Below, piece by piece: positions 8,503-17,564 of a stretch of 64,000 bases of DNA. The notes beneath the pieces are model-generated. The model worked only from the letters and a program-made list of their open reading frames with translations, was not told the DNA's origin and did not search any database. Made by a program: the position numbers and the translations under genes. The DNA is from Halomonas meridiana (GTDB taxonomy: Bacteria; Pseudomonadota; Gammaproteobacteria; Pseudomonadales; Halomonadaceae), in the NCBI RefSeq assembly GCF_009846525.1, contig NZ_CP024621.1:2790001-2854000 (forward strand), written 5' to 3'. How positions within the stretch are numbered: the stretch's first letter is position 1; every line of letters starts with the position of its first letter.

Positions 8503-9702
8503 ATGCCAGCCGTTAAGCCGCTTATGATGAAGATTTTAATGCTTTCCGACGTCTACTTCCCCCGGGTGAACGGCGTTTCCACGTCGATTGAAAGCTTCCG
8601 TGGGGCGCTGGAGCGCTTGGGCCACGAAGTACATCTGATTTGCCCTCGCTATATGGATCACGCCAACGAAGACCCGCGCCTTTGGCGTATCGATTCACGA
8701 GGCGTATTAGGTGACCCGGAAGACCGCATGATGCGCTACCAGGCCATCATGGCGCTGGTTCCGTCGCTGCACGCCATCGAGTTCGACCTAATCCACATTC
8801 ACACCCCGTTTGTGGCGCACTACGCGGGCGTGGCATTAAGTAAACGGCTCGGCGTACCCGTGGTGGGCACCTACCACACGCTGTTTGAAGAGTATCTACA
8901 CCACTACGTGCCGTGGCTGCCTCGCCGCAGCCTGCGCTTTGCCGCCCGGCGATTTTCGGTGCACCAGTGCCATCAGCTCTCCGCCGTCGTCGCTCCTTCT
9001 TCCGCCATGACCTCTGCTCTCACCGCCTATGGCGTTCGCTCCCCGATCGCGACCATCGCAACGGGCTTGTCGCTCACTCATTTCGTCGCACAAACCGCTG
9101 GCAGAGAATTTCGAGAGCATCATGGCCTTCCAACGCAAGGTCGACTGCTACTGTTTGTAGGTCGCGCCGCGTATGAGAAAAATATCGGCTTTCTGATCGA
9201 TATGCTGCCTAAGGTGCGCCACCAGCACCCGGAGACTCATCTAGTCATCGTCGGCGAAGGCCCGGCCCTCGCCTCGCTGAAACAGCAGGCTCAGCAAGCA
9301 GGCCTCTCCGATGCGGTTCACTTTTTAGGCTACCTTCCGCGGGATGGCGCACTTCAAGATGCCTACCGAGCAGCCGATACCTTTGTGTTTGCCTCCCGCA
9401 CTGAAACCCAAGGCTTGGTGCTGCTGGAAGCCATGGCGCTGGGCACTCCGGTCGTCTCGACCGCTATCATGGGCACCCAAGATGTATTGCAGCAGGATGA
9501 GGGCTGCCTGATCGCGGAAGAGCACCCTGCCCGCTTTGCAGAACACGTCTGCCGACTGCTCTCTGATGACGCTCTTCGCACCACCCTCACCCATCGCGGC
9601 CAAGCCTACGCCCAGCGTTGGAATGAAGATACCAAAGCCGAAGCACTGGCAGCGCTGTATGAGAGCCAATGCCCTAAAGCGTTTGCTTCATCGCCTGCTT
9701 AA
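8503..9702 (+). CDS. GT4-family glycosyltransferase
   Basis: A 399-residue retaining glycosyltransferase with GT-B fold. The N-terminal acceptor domain starts with KILMLSDVYFPRVNGVSTSI, characteristic of GT4 lipid glycosyltransferases such as diacylglycerol glucosyltransferases and phosphatidylinositol mannosyltransferases. The C-terminal nucleotide-sugar domain contains LLFVGRAAYEKN, VGEGPALASL and the E-x7-E element in ETQGLVLLEAMALGTPVV. It probably glycosylates a membrane lipid or polysaccharide at the inner membrane. The start could be 8503, 8524 or 8527; none has a clear ribosome site, and the conserved region begins at 8527. It is divergent from the symporter pair. Confidence 0.82.
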   Translation: MPAVKPLMMKILMLSDVYFPRVNGVSTSIESFRGALERLGHEVHLICPRYMDHANEDPRLWRIDSRGVLGDPEDRMMRYQAIMALVPSLHAIEFDLIHIHTPFVAHYAGVALSKRLGVPVVGTYHTLFEEYLHHYVPWLPRRSLRFAARRFSVHQCHQLSAVVAPSSAMTSALTAYGVRSPIATIATGLSLTHFVAQTAGREFREHHGLPTQGRLLLFVGRAAYEKNIGFLIDMLPKVRHQHPETHLVIVGEGPALASLKQQAQQAGLSDAVHFLGYLPRDGALQDAYRAADTFVFASRTETQGLVLLEAMALGTPVVSTAIMGTQDVLQQDEGCLIAEEHPARFAEHVCRLLSDDALRTTLTHRGQAYAQRWNEDTKAEALAALYESQCPKAFASSPA

Positions 9703-9732
9703 CCATCCAGCGTGGTTACAACTTGCCCGGCA

Positions 9733-9765
9733 ACTCCCACGATTCGCATATGGGAGTCATGACTC
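9733..9765. other. Overlapping inverted repeats between convergent genes
   Basis: ACTCCCA (9733-9739) pairs with TGGGAGT (9751-9757), and the same region contains the perfect 12-bp palindrome GAGTCATGACTC (9754-9765). The two structures share bases and are mutually exclusive. Lying between the ends of the glycosyltransferase and quinone-reductase genes, they may act in termination, but neither has a T run. Confidence 0.4.
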
Positions 9766-9769
9766 TTAC

Positions 9770-10525
9770 TCACGCGAGACGCCATCTCATCGGGCTCGTT
9801 TGACGTAGTACTCCCTCAGAATCCCAATCATTCCAACCCGTAAAAGGAATGGGCTGTTCGCTACCAATAGACATCAGGCGAGATACCCACGTCTCTTTAC
9901 AAGCCTCTAAGTGTCTCAGCATGGCGGCCTCTTCTTGGTAACGAATTCCTCCTCCTTGGATACCGTAGTTCACCTGCGGCGCTAAAACGTCGAAGCCGAC
10001 GTAATACAAAGATGAATGAATTGGCCAAAGCCATTGAGCCATGTTACCTGCACGGCCAAAGGGCTGAAATGCTTTCTCAGGTGATCCGGCAGTGACCGAA
10101 AGCATTGCCATTTTTCCTCGAAAATAGCCTCGATCATAACGCATCCGGCTGGAGTAACGCCCTCCATACACCAGTACACGATCAAACCAACCTTTCAAAA
10201 TAGCAGGCTGGGCATGCCACCATAAAGGAAACTGAAAGATAACTAGATCCACTCGTTCCAACCTTTCTAGCTCGCGCTGAACATCTTGCGGTAACGTGCC
10301 TTGCTGGTAGTGATCTCTTTGCTGGTTCAGCGGGTAAAAATAATCAGCGTCTACATCATGATGCGAATAGTGCTGAACACATTCTACTGGGTCAAACTGA
10401 TCACTATAGAGATCATTCACCTCTACAGAGTGACCAGCTTCCATAAGCTGTGTAACAGCCACATCTACAAGCCCCCCGTTAAATGAGTTACGTTCTGGAT
10501 GAGCCAAAACAATTAACACATGCAT
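9770..10525 (-). CDS. NAD(P)H:quinone oxidoreductase, flavodoxin-like fold
   Basis: A 251-residue FMN- or FAD-binding reductase of the NQO1/KefF/MdaB superfamily. The start MHVLIVLAHPERNSFN includes the phosphate-binding loop, IFQFPLWWHAQPAILKGWFDRVL is the conserved flavin-binding helix region, and LSVTAGSPEKAF follows. It would reduce quinones or similar electrophiles by two electrons in the cytoplasm. The ATG at 10525 is preceded by AGGTGAGG at 6 nt. It is divergent from a LysR regulator, which probably controls it. The surrounding DNA is less GC-rich than neighbours. Confidence 0.85.
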   Translation of the reverse strand: MHVLIVLAHPERNSFNGGLVDVAVTQLMEAGHSVEVNDLYSDQFDPVECVQHYSHHDVDADYFYPLNQQRDHYQQGTLPQDVQRELERLERVDLVIFQFPLWWHAQPAILKGWFDRVLVYGGRYSSRMRYDRGYFRGKMAMLSVTAGSPEKAFQPFGRAGNMAQWLWPIHSSLYYVGFDVLAPQVNYGIQGGGIRYQEEAAMLRHLEACKETWVSRLMSIGSEQPIPFTGWNDWDSEGVLRQTSPMRWRLA

Positions 10526-10613
10526 ACTAAGCCTCACCTTTTGATTAGTTCACCATCAGGCTAACCTGTTTGCGTATGATCAAAAATTGGCAAAAAATGA
10601 GAATCAGACTTGC

Positions 10614-11483
10614 ATGAATGAACAACAAATAAGATGGGACGATCTGCAAATTGTGCTAGCAATTGCCGAGGCGGGTTCGCTCTCCGGTGCTAGCCGCACA
10701 TTGCGTATCAGCCATGCGACCGTCTTTAGACGTTTAAACGAACTGGAGCGGGGGCTGAGAGTGACCCTTTTTAAACGCCGCCGCACAGGTTATACGCCAA
10801 CCTTGGCAGGAGATGACTTGGCGGCCTCTGCTAAGCGGGTACAAAGCGAAATCAACGGGGTGGAACGCCGGGTTATTGGGCAAAATTCAACGCTAACCGG
10901 CAGCCTGAGAATCACCACCACCGACACACTTTTCGCGGGTCTACTCTCGCCATTAATGGCAAGCTTTCGTCGATGCTACCCAGATATTACGTTGGAAGTC
11001 GTGATCTCTAATCAACTGCAAAGTTTGTCACGGCGCGAGGCGGATATTGCGGTTCGCCCAACTCGCAAACCACCCGAAACCCTGGTAGGCCGCAAGGTCA
11101 TCGATATCACTCAAGCGGTTTATGGCAAAAAATCACTTTGGTTAAACACGTCTCTGCCGATGCAAACAAGCTCACTCCCATCAGAAAACTGGATAGGCCC
11201 GGATATTCACCTGGGCGATGCTACGCTGGAAAAGTGGATGATGGGTAAAAACGCCGCCTACCGGTTGGACAGCATACTAGGTATGCAAACAGCGGTTCGC
11301 CACGGTGCAGGTATTACGGTGCTGCCCTGCTACCTTGGCGATGCAGATGACGCCCTTATACGCCTAAGCGACCCTATTGAGGAGTTAACTACTCAACTCT
11401 GGCTGCTCACACATCCGGATTTACGCCATGTGACCCGTGTTCGCACGTTTATGGATGTAATGTCAGAGGGGATTCGAAGATAA
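10614..11483 (+). CDS. LysR-family transcriptional regulator
   Basis: A 289-residue LysR regulator. The N-terminal winged helix-turn-helix spans about residues 5-64 (LQIVLAIAEAGSLSGASRTL then ISHATVFRRLNELE), followed by a periplasmic-binding-like effector domain containing SLRITTTDTL and READIAVRPT. It resembles the atypical LysR subgroup with a short effector domain that lies beside oxidoreductase genes. I use ATG 10614; a TTG at 10587 is possible. The divergent quinone reductase, 88 bp away, is the likely target. Confidence 0.85.
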   Translation: MNEQQIRWDDLQIVLAIAEAGSLSGASRTLRISHATVFRRLNELERGLRVTLFKRRRTGYTPTLAGDDLAASAKRVQSEINGVERRVIGQNSTLTGSLRITTTDTLFAGLLSPLMASFRRCYPDITLEVVISNQLQSLSRREADIAVRPTRKPPETLVGRKVIDITQAVYGKKSLWLNTSLPMQTSSLPSENWIGPDIHLGDATLEKWMMGKNAAYRLDSILGMQTAVRHGAGITVLPCYLGDADDALIRLSDPIEELTTQLWLLTHPDLRHVTRVRTFMDVMSEGIRR

Positions 11484-11491
11484 TAATTTCT

Positions 11492-11520
11492 CATCCACAA
11501 CATTTTAAATATTGTGGATG
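11492..11520. terminator. Hairpin between convergent LysR and MarR genes
   Basis: CATCCACAA (11492-11500) and TTGTGGATG (11512-11520) form a perfect 9-bp stem with an A/T-rich 11-nt loop. It sits just past the LysR stop and before the MarR stop, a position expected of a shared terminator, although no long T tract follows on either strand. Confidence 0.45.
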
Positions 11521-11543
11521 TTGTACCGTTACAGGCTAACTCG

Positions 11544-12029
11544 CTACTGTTCAAATTCCATTAGGAACTGCTTAAGCAGGTCATCAAGCTGTACCTGCTG
11601 TTCTTTAGTCAGCCCACTTACCAGTTGTGCCTGTGTCTCCACGTGGGCAGCCACTGCTTCATCGATCAGATCAAATCCGCGTTGTGAAAGTGAGATCAGA
11701 AAACCACGCCCATCGGCAGGATTCTTAACTCGCTCGACCAGCCCTACCTTCTCCAACTGATTGATACGGTGAGTCATAGTGCCCGAGGTCACCATGGTGG
11801 ATGCCATTAAATCCCCAGGCGATAAGGCATAGGGCGCACCCTCACGTCGCAGCGTTGCCAAAACATCAAAGCTCGCGTCAGTCAGCCCGTATTTCGCCCA
11901 AGTCTGCTCCATAGCACGCATTAACGCCTGATTGAGCCGTTTGATACGCCCTATAGTACCCATTGGTGCGACATCAAGATCAGGCCGTTCCTGTTGCCAC
12001 TGCTTGAGAATGTTATCTACATGATCCAT
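11544..12029 (-). CDS. MarR-family transcriptional regulator
   Basis: A 161-residue MarR repressor. The winged helix region reads LSPGDLMASTMVTSGTMTHRINQLEKVGLVER, followed by the DGRGFLISLSQRG wing. Such proteins bind palindromes as dimers and release DNA when they bind phenolics, oxidants or drugs. The ATG at 12029 is preceded by AGGTG at a long 12-nt spacing; a GTG start at 12044 is in frame. Two palindromes at 12051-12066 and 12080-12091 lie between this gene and the divergent EamA transporter, so it probably represses both. Confidence 0.85.
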   Translation of the reverse strand: MDHVDNILKQWQQERPDLDVAPMGTIGRIKRLNQALMRAMEQTWAKYGLTDASFDVLATLRREGAPYALSPGDLMASTMVTSGTMTHRINQLEKVGLVERVKNPADGRGFLISLSQRGFDLIDEAVAAHVETQAQLVSGLTKEQQVQLDDLLKQFLMEFEQ

Positions 12030-12050
12030 AAAAATAGTTTGCACCTAATT

Positions 12051-12091
12051 ATCTTGACGTCAAGATTGATCACACATACCTTGACATCAAG
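12051..12091. promoter_or_regulatory. Twin palindromic operators for the MarR regulator
   Basis: ATCTTGACGTCAAGAT (12051-12066) is a perfect 16-bp palindrome. CTTGACATCAAG (12080-12091) is a near-identical second copy with one changed central base, centred 27 bp away. Both contain the TTGAC core of a sigma-70 -35 element, so occupancy would block promoters in both directions. The symmetric CTTGA-TCAAG half-sites fit MarR dimers. The assignment to the adjacent regulator is inference. Confidence 0.75.
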
Positions 12092-12126
12092 ATATTAACA
12101 GAAACGTACTGTCGAGAACTTCACCA

Positions 12127-13131
12127 ATGCCGCCATCGAACACCACCCGCTTGCCTTCAACGCAACGCGCCAAGCTCTCCCCGCTGCTGTACCTATTGTC
12201 AGGGGGTGCTTTGCTTGGCCTATCAACGAATTTAGCTAAATTTGCAAACGACACGCAGCTATCAGCGCTTTCGTTTCTATATTGGTCGATTTCGGGCGCA
12301 GCGCTCATTCTAATGGCACTCGCAGTCTACCGACGCAATTTGCCACCAGTGACCGTTCATACCGTCGAATATTACCTGATCTCTGCGCTACTAGGCGTTG
12401 CAGGTGCCAACTTGCTCTTTTTCTCAGCGATTCCCCACGTTGGCGCTGGGTTTGTCGCATTAATCATCACCCTGCCGCCGCTGCTCACTTACGTAGGTGC
12501 TTTAACGCTAAAAATGGAACGCTTTCGGCTCTTACGAGCGGCTGGGGTCCTATCAGCTCTGGCGGGAGCGTTCACCCTCGCGTTTCATAAGCTCTCTGCT
12601 CCTGATGCGGACTACCTCTGGATTTTTCTCGCCTTGGTCGGCCCGGTGCTACTTGCCATCGGCAATCTCTACCGGACCCTGCGCTGGCCAGCGGGGGTAT
12701 CTAGCGATGCACTGGCACCCGGGATGCTGATTGCCGCTTCTCTTATTCTGCTGGCAGTAGGTCAACTGCCCAATTTCTCGCTTCACGTACCCACAGACCG
12801 GTATCTGCCGATTGTTTTAATTACCGTGCAAGCGGTGGTGTTCGCTGGCCAATTTTTACTGCTCTTTCTACTGCAAAAAAGCGGTGGTCCAGTATTGCTG
12901 AGCCTATTGGGCTCCGTAGGTGCCGTGGTGGGTGTTCCAGTCGCTATCTTGCTGCAGGGTGAAACTGCTCCAGAGGGCTTGTTGCTCGGTATTCTTCTGA
13001 TCGGCGCAGGTATTACGCTGCTTAATGTTGGCAAAATAAAGCAATCGCCTAGTCAGCAGAGTGCTAACAAAAAGAGTCAACATCAGGGCAAAGCAATGAC
13101 TTCCCACGTTCGACTCGGTAAGAACTGTTAA
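12127..13131 (+). CDS. EamA/DMT-family permease
   Basis: A 334-residue protein with ten hydrophobic helices in two EamA repeats (about residues 20-155 and 165-305). DMT transporters of this type export amino acids, metabolites or toxic compounds. The first repeat carries GGALLGLSTNLAKFAND and the second ends with GILLIGAGITLLNVG. It is divergent from the MarR gene, with the two palindromes between, so export is probably induced by a ligand of that repressor. Substrate is unknown. It converges on the GNAT gene with only 10 bp between stops. Confidence 0.82.
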   Translation: MPPSNTTRLPSTQRAKLSPLLYLLSGGALLGLSTNLAKFANDTQLSALSFLYWSISGAALILMALAVYRRNLPPVTVHTVEYYLISALLGVAGANLLFFSAIPHVGAGFVALIITLPPLLTYVGALTLKMERFRLLRAAGVLSALAGAFTLAFHKLSAPDADYLWIFLALVGPVLLAIGNLYRTLRWPAGVSSDALAPGMLIAASLILLAVGQLPNFSLHVPTDRYLPIVLITVQAVVFAGQFLLLFLLQKSGGPVLLSLLGSVGAVVGVPVAILLQGETAPEGLLLGILLIGAGITLLNVGKIKQSPSQQSANKKSQHQGKAMTSHVRLGKNC

Positions 13132-13141
13132 CCCACTTTTA

Positions 13142-13567
13142 TCACACAATACGCCGCTCCATAGCATGCACTACGTCTTCAGTGTTCAGCACTCGAAACC
13201 CCATGCGCTCGTATAAATCCATGGCGGGGTTGATACTAAATACCCGCAGCCGCAATCGGTGAACACCCGCTTGCCGGGCATGCGCTTCGGCGAAGTGGAG
13301 CGCCGCCGTTCCCAAGCCTTGGCGCTGCCACGGCGGGGCAATTTGCAGTTCCCGAATATGGTAGGCGTCATCCTCCTGATGGAGGCATAGCACGCCCACA
13401 GGAGTCGCATTGATGACTAACTTAAAGCTTTCTAGCTCGCGCCACTGCTGATCGAACAGGGCGGAGTCCCAGTGCCATCCTAGATGCTGGTGGTAAGCCG
13501 CCATGTTGTGACGAATCAGCGTTTCGGCAAACGTTTTGTCGTTTGTTGGCCGGATAACTGGCGTCAT
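13142..13567 (-). CDS. GNAT-family N-acetyltransferase
   Basis: A 141-residue single-domain GNAT enzyme. The acetyl-CoA pyrophosphate-binding loop is QRQGLGTAAL, preceded by the beta-4 strand IRELQIAPPW and followed by NPAMDLYERMGF, the conserved C-terminal motif. The acceptor cannot be predicted. It lies 56 bp downstream of astB in the same direction, so it may be read through from the arginine operon, but it is not a known AST enzyme. Confidence 0.82.
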   Translation of the reverse strand: MTPVIRPTNDKTFAETLIRHNMAAYHQHLGWHWDSALFDQQWRELESFKLVINATPVGVLCLHQEDDAYHIRELQIAPPWQRQGLGTAALHFAEAHARQAGVHRLRLRVFSINPAMDLYERMGFRVLNTEDVVHAMERRIV

Positions 13568-13623
13568 CGTTTAACACCTGAACCATCCGGCCGTTGGCAA
13601 ACACGAGCTTGGCCGTTCATTAC

Positions 13624-14982
13624 CTACCCCAACTGGAACGGATACACCGGCCCGATTTGTAGGAGCTGAGTCAGCTCGTCCAGCGCGGTGAGCACTTCTG
13701 TAGCGAGCTGGGGGTCGGCGAGGTCTTCACTGGTGAGGCGGTCGCGGTAGTGGCGGTTCACCCAGGCAGTGAGGTCGCTATAAAGTGCATCGTTGAGCAG
13801 TACGCGGCCGGTAAGGGCGGCGCGCTCGGCTTCCGTTAGCACCACCCGCAGGCGCAGGCAGGCGGGGCCGCCGCCGTTGCGCATGCTCTGCTTCACGTCT
13901 TTGACGATCACTTCGCCAATGGGGTTATTGCCCGCCAGGATGAAGTTCTGAATCGTGTTCCAAACGGCTTCCCGCTCTTGGCACTCGCTGGGCACCACCA
14001 GGGTCATGGTGCCGTCTGGGTTGGAGAGCAGTTGGGAGTTGAACAGGTACGACGCCACCGCGTCTTCCATGCTCACCGCTTCCACCGGCACCCGAACGGG
14101 AATCAGCGGCGTGCTCATCTTGGCGCGCAGCTCGTCCAGCGTGCGTTCTTCGTCAAGAAACGCCATTTCGTGGTAGAGCAACACCGGGCCGTTACCCACG
14201 GCAATCACATCGTTGTGGAACACCCCGGCATCGATGGCCTCCGGGTGCTGCTGGGCGAAGACGGTTTGCGCGTCGCTCAGCCCGTGCTGACGAGCCACCG
14301 CTTGGCTGGCTTCCAGAGTTTGGCGGGCGGGATAGCGCTTGGGTTCGCGCCCACTGCTAAGCGCCTCACCAAACGCCTGACGGCCGTAAACGAAGAGATG
14401 AACACCTGGCTCGCCGTATTCGCCGCACAGGCGAGTATGGTTGGCCGCCCCTTCATCAGAAAATGCGGGCGTGGCGGGCAGCACCGGGTGATGGGCAAAG
14501 CGCTGCTCATCGCGGAAAATCGCTTGTAGCACCCGACCTGTGGTTTTCGGTTCCAGGTAGCGGTGAAAGCTGGATTGCAGGTTGGCGGGGGTAAAGTGCA
14601 CTCGACCATCCGGTGCATCGACGCTAGGCGTAATGGTGCCTGCGTTAGCCGTCCACATGCTGGAGGCTGAACATACTGCCCGCAGCAGCTGCGGCGCTTG
14701 CTTCGCGGCTTGAGCGAGGATCTCGCTGTTGCTGCCGCTAAAGCCTAACGCTCGCAGCGCGCCTAAATCCGGGCGCTGCTGAGGAGGCAGCACGCCCTGG
14801 GCATAGCCTGCATCCATCAGCGACTTCATTTTGGCCAGCCCCTGTAGCGCACCCTCTTTGGGGTTGGAGACCAAGCCGCCGTGGCTCATGGAGGCTACGT
14901 TGCCGTGGGCAAGCCCCGAATAGTTGTGGGTAAGCCCTACCAAGCCATCGAAGTTGACTTCGCGAATGCTGTTGACACTCAT
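13624..14982 (-). CDS. astB: N-succinylarginine dihydrolase
   Basis: This enzyme hydrolyses N2-succinylarginine to N2-succinylornithine, CO2 and ammonia in the arginine succinyltransferase pathway. The 452-residue product matches the usual AstB length (about 445). It starts [22 protein letters not shown], the typical AstB N-terminus. The catalytic residues known from E. coli AstB appear as His in [11 protein letters not shown] and Cys in [13 protein letters not shown] reject the longer frame to 15198 because that part reads inside astD. The ATG overlaps the astD stop by 4 nt (ATGA), indicating translational coupling. Confidence 0.95.
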   Translation of the reverse strand: MSVNSIREVNFDGLVGLTHNYSGLAHGNVASMSHGGLVSNPKEGALQGLAKMKSLMDAGYAQGVLPPQQRPDLGALRALGFSGSNSEILAQAAKQAPQLLRAVCSASSMWTANAGTITPSVDAPDGRVHFTPANLQSSFHRYLEPKTTGRVLQAIFRDEQRFAHHPVLPATPAFSDEGAANHTRLCGEYGEPGVHLFVYGRQAFGEALSSGREPKRYPARQTLEASQAVARQHGLSDAQTVFAQQHPEAIDAGVFHNDVIAVGNGPVLLYHEMAFLDEERTLDELRAKMSTPLIPVRVPVEAVSMEDAVASYLFNSQLLSNPDGTMTLVVPSECQEREAVWNTIQNFILAGNNPIGEVIVKDVKQSMRNGGGPACLRLRVVLTEAERAALTGRVLLNDALYSDLTAWVNRHYRDRLTSEDLADPQLATEVLTALDELTQLLQIGPVYPFQLG

Positions 14983-16466
14983 AAATTGACTCCCGGCGGC
15001 AGGGTTTCGGGCATTTCTAGGCTCTCGGCTTCCATGGAGGCGACCGGATAAGCGCAGTAATCCGCCGCGTAGTAGGCGCTGGGGCGGTGGTTGCCGCTGT
15101 CGCCTACGCCGCCGAAGGGCGCATCGCCAGAGGCACCGGTGGTCTGGCGGTTCCAGTTCACGATACCAGCGCGAATACGCAGCAGGAAGTCGTCCCAATC
15201 CGCCTGCTCACCGCCGATCAGCCCTGCAGAAAGGCCGTAGCGGGTGTCGTTAGCAAGGGTCAGCGCCTCATCCCAATCCGCGTAGCGATGGATTTTCAGC
15301 AGCGGGCCGAAGTGCTCCTCGTCGGGCACGTCCAGGCCCGTCACGTCGATCAGCGCGGGGCTGAGCAGGCTGGTGTTCTCTTTAAGGCGCTGCATACGGT
15401 TAATAACCGTACCGCCCATGGCTTCCAGTTCATCCTGGGCGTTGAGGAGGCCATCGGCTGCAGCAACGCTTACCAAGCCGCCATAGAACGGCGCAGGCTC
15501 CTCGTCGAACTGCCCCGCCACGTGCAGCTTGGCGATAGCATCAGAAAGCGCACCGATGAGACGGTCGCCCACCTCGCCTTGAGGCACCATCAAGCGGCGC
15601 GCACAGGTGCAGCGCTGGCCGCCGGAGAGAAACGCTGATTGCAGAATCGTCAGCACCGCTGCGCGCTCGTCGTCGATATCCTTCACCACCAGCGGGTTAT
15701 TGCCGCCTAATTCCAGCGCGAGGATTTTATCCAGCTGCCCGGCGAACTGCTGCTGCAGCATTCCACCCACTTTGGCGCTGCCGGTAAACAGCAGGCCATC
15801 GATACCGGGATGGGCGGAGAGCGCCTGCCCGACCGGGACACCGCCCTGCACGAGGTTGATCACGCCGGCAGGCAATCCGGCTTCTAACCAGCACTGCAGG
15901 GTGAAATCCGCAGTGAGCGGGGTTTGGTCGCTGGGCTTGAACACCACGGTGTTCCCCGCCAACAGGGCAGGCACCATATGGCCGTTGGGCAGGTGGCCGG
16001 GGAAGTTATAGGGGCCAAACACCGCCATCACGCCGTGGGGGCGGTGGCGCAGTACCGCTTTGGCGCTGCCCACTTCTTTCTCGCGCTCCCCGGTGCGCTC
16101 GTGGTACGCCTTGATGGAGAGCGCGACCTTGCCAATCATCGCGCCTGCTTCGGTGCGTGCTTCCCACAATGGCTTGCCGGTTTCCGAGGCGATGGCAATG
16201 GCCAAGTCCTCGCGACGTGCGGTCAATACGTCGACAAAGCGCTCCACCAGCGCCTGGCGCTCAGCAAAGGGCGTGCGCGCCCAGGCAGGAAACGCCGCAC
16301 GGGCTGCCTCCACCGCCGTGCTTACCTGACGGCTAGAGGCAGCCGCCCCTTGCCATAGCAGCGTTCCCGCAACGGGGTCGTGCTTGGTAAAGGGCTCGGC
16401 GTCGCCGACGACCCAGGCGCCGTTGATCAGTTGCTGCTGCTGGGCGTGCATGTTCTGGGGGTGCAT
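14979..16466 (-). CDS. astD: Succinylglutamate-semialdehyde dehydrogenase
   Basis: This is an NAD-dependent aldehyde dehydrogenase of 495 residues that oxidises N-succinylglutamate semialdehyde, the fourth AST step. Seen motifs are [20 protein letters not shown] (substrate and NAD region), [12 protein letters not shown] with the general-base Glu, and [11 protein letters not shown] with the catalytic Cys. [10 protein letters not shown] is typical of AstD rather than other ALDHs. The ATG at 16466 follows AAGGAGAGCACG; a GTG 15 nt upstream is less likely. It lies between aruG and astB in the operon. Confidence 0.95.
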   Translation of the reverse strand: MHPQNMHAQQQQLINGAWVVGDAEPFTKHDPVAGTLLWQGAAASSRQVSTAVEAARAAFPAWARTPFAERQALVERFVDVLTARREDLAIAIASETGKPLWEARTEAGAMIGKVALSIKAYHERTGEREKEVGSAKAVLRHRPHGVMAVFGPYNFPGHLPNGHMVPALLAGNTVVFKPSDQTPLTADFTLQCWLEAGLPAGVINLVQGGVPVGQALSAHPGIDGLLFTGSAKVGGMLQQQFAGQLDKILALELGGNNPLVVKDIDDERAAVLTILQSAFLSGGQRCTCARRLMVPQGEVGDRLIGALSDAIAKLHVAGQFDEEPAPFYGGLVSVAAADGLLNAQDELEAMGGTVINRMQRLKENTSLLSPALIDVTGLDVPDEEHFGPLLKIHRYADWDEALTLANDTRYGLSAGLIGGEQADWDDFLLRIRAGIVNWNRQTTGASGDAPFGGVGDSGNHRPSAYYAADYCAYPVASMEAESLEMPETLPPGVNL

Positions 16467-16532
16467 CGTGCTCTCCTTCACTGAGTTTTTGTCGTCTTGG
16501 CGCGGGTCGAGGGGGCGCTTAGATTGCCAATA

Positions 16533-17564
16533 TTAGGTTTCCAGCAGGCGAACGGCGTCGCCGGTGGAAACGCCTAGCCGCTCGGCCTCGTCGGGGGTGA
16601 GCACAATTGTGCTACTATCTGCCGGGCCGCGGCCGATCCAGCTCGCGGTAAAGTTCAGCATCTGGGTAGATGCCGCCAGCCAGCGGCTAACGCTCTCTTG
16701 TGGCGCGTTAGAGGAAACTTCCACCTGATAAAGCTGCGAGTTGCGAATCGCCCGCACGTCATCGATGTAGGCCTCCACCGTGGGGCCACCATCGAAAATG
16801 TCGATGTAGCCTTCCCAGCGCAGCCCCTCTTTTTTAAGCATCTCCAGCGCTGGCCGGGTGTGCCGGTGCACCTGCCCGATACACGCCCGCGCCTCTTCCG
16901 ACATGAAGGTGGTGTAGATCGGGAACTTGGGCATCAGCTCACCGATAAAGCTCTTTTGGCCCAGGCCGGTCAAGCGGTCGGCTTCGTTGAAATCCATGGG
17001 GAAGAAGTGTTTCCCCAGGCTCTCCCAGAAGGGGCTAACGTTGTTCTCATCGAACACGCCGCGCATCTCGGCCAGCACTTTCAGGGGAAAGCGGTCGCGG
17101 AACTGGGCAATAAACAGCCAGCGCGCTTTGGAGAGCAGCGCCCCATTACGCAGGTGCTTGTTGGCTTCGCCGCGATACTCCGGACGCAGAAATAGCGAAC
17201 ACACTTCGGCGTCGCCGGTGTGGTCGGAGCTTAAGAACAGCGTGTCGATGGTGCGATGCAGATCGAGCTGTACCGACGAGTGCGCCAGCGTGCCGAGCCG
17301 GTAGTTGTAGAACGGAACTTCACGCCCTACCTGGCCTTCGATGGCGCAGCAGCCTGCTAGCTCGCCGTTGGTTTCATCTTCCAGCACGAAGAAGTAGAGA
17401 CGGTCATCCACTGGCGTACGCTCTTCGAACGCGCGGGCGGCGGACTCGATCTTACCGGCCAAAAACTCGCGGTTATCCGGCAGCGAGGTAAAGCCAACAC
17501 CGGCCTGCTGCGCAAGCGCCTGGAGCCCATCCAGATCATTACGGGCAATGGGTCGAATGCGCAT
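16533..17564 (-). CDS. aruG: Arginine N-succinyltransferase, beta-type subunit
   Basis: A 343-residue AstA/AruG family enzyme transferring succinyl from succinyl-CoA to the alpha-amino group of arginine, the first AST step. Family motifs seen are IRPIARNDLDGLQALA at the N-terminus, LGTLAHSSVQLDLHRTIDTL, and FWESLGKHFFPMDFNEAD. In Pseudomonas, AruF and AruG form a heteromeric enzyme, whereas enterobacteria use a single AstA. The start ATG overlaps the aruF stop as TAATG, with GGAGAG just upstream, so the two subunits are translationally coupled. Confidence 0.93.
   Translation of the reverse strand: MRIRPIARNDLDGLQALAQQAGVGFTSLPDNREFLAGKIESAARAFEERTPVDDRLYFFVLEDETNGELAGCCAIEGQVGREVPFYNYRLGTLAHSSVQLDLHRTIDTLFLSSDHTGDAEVCSLFLRPEYRGEANKHLRNGALLSKARWLFIAQFRDRFPLKVLAEMRGVFDENNVSPFWESLGKHFFPMDFNEADRLTGLGQKSFIGELMPKFPIYTTFMSEEARACIGQVHRHTRPALEMLKKEGLRWEGYIDIFDGGPTVEAYIDDVRAIRNSQLYQVEVSSNAPQESVSRWLAASTQMLNFTASWIGRGPADSSTIVLTPDEAERLGVSTGDAVRLLET

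Noticed and set aside
14983-15198. N-terminal extension of astB
   Set aside because: The extra residues are an out-of-frame reading of the astD 3' end, Arg/Pro-rich and unlike AstB. The ATG at 14982 fits the family start.
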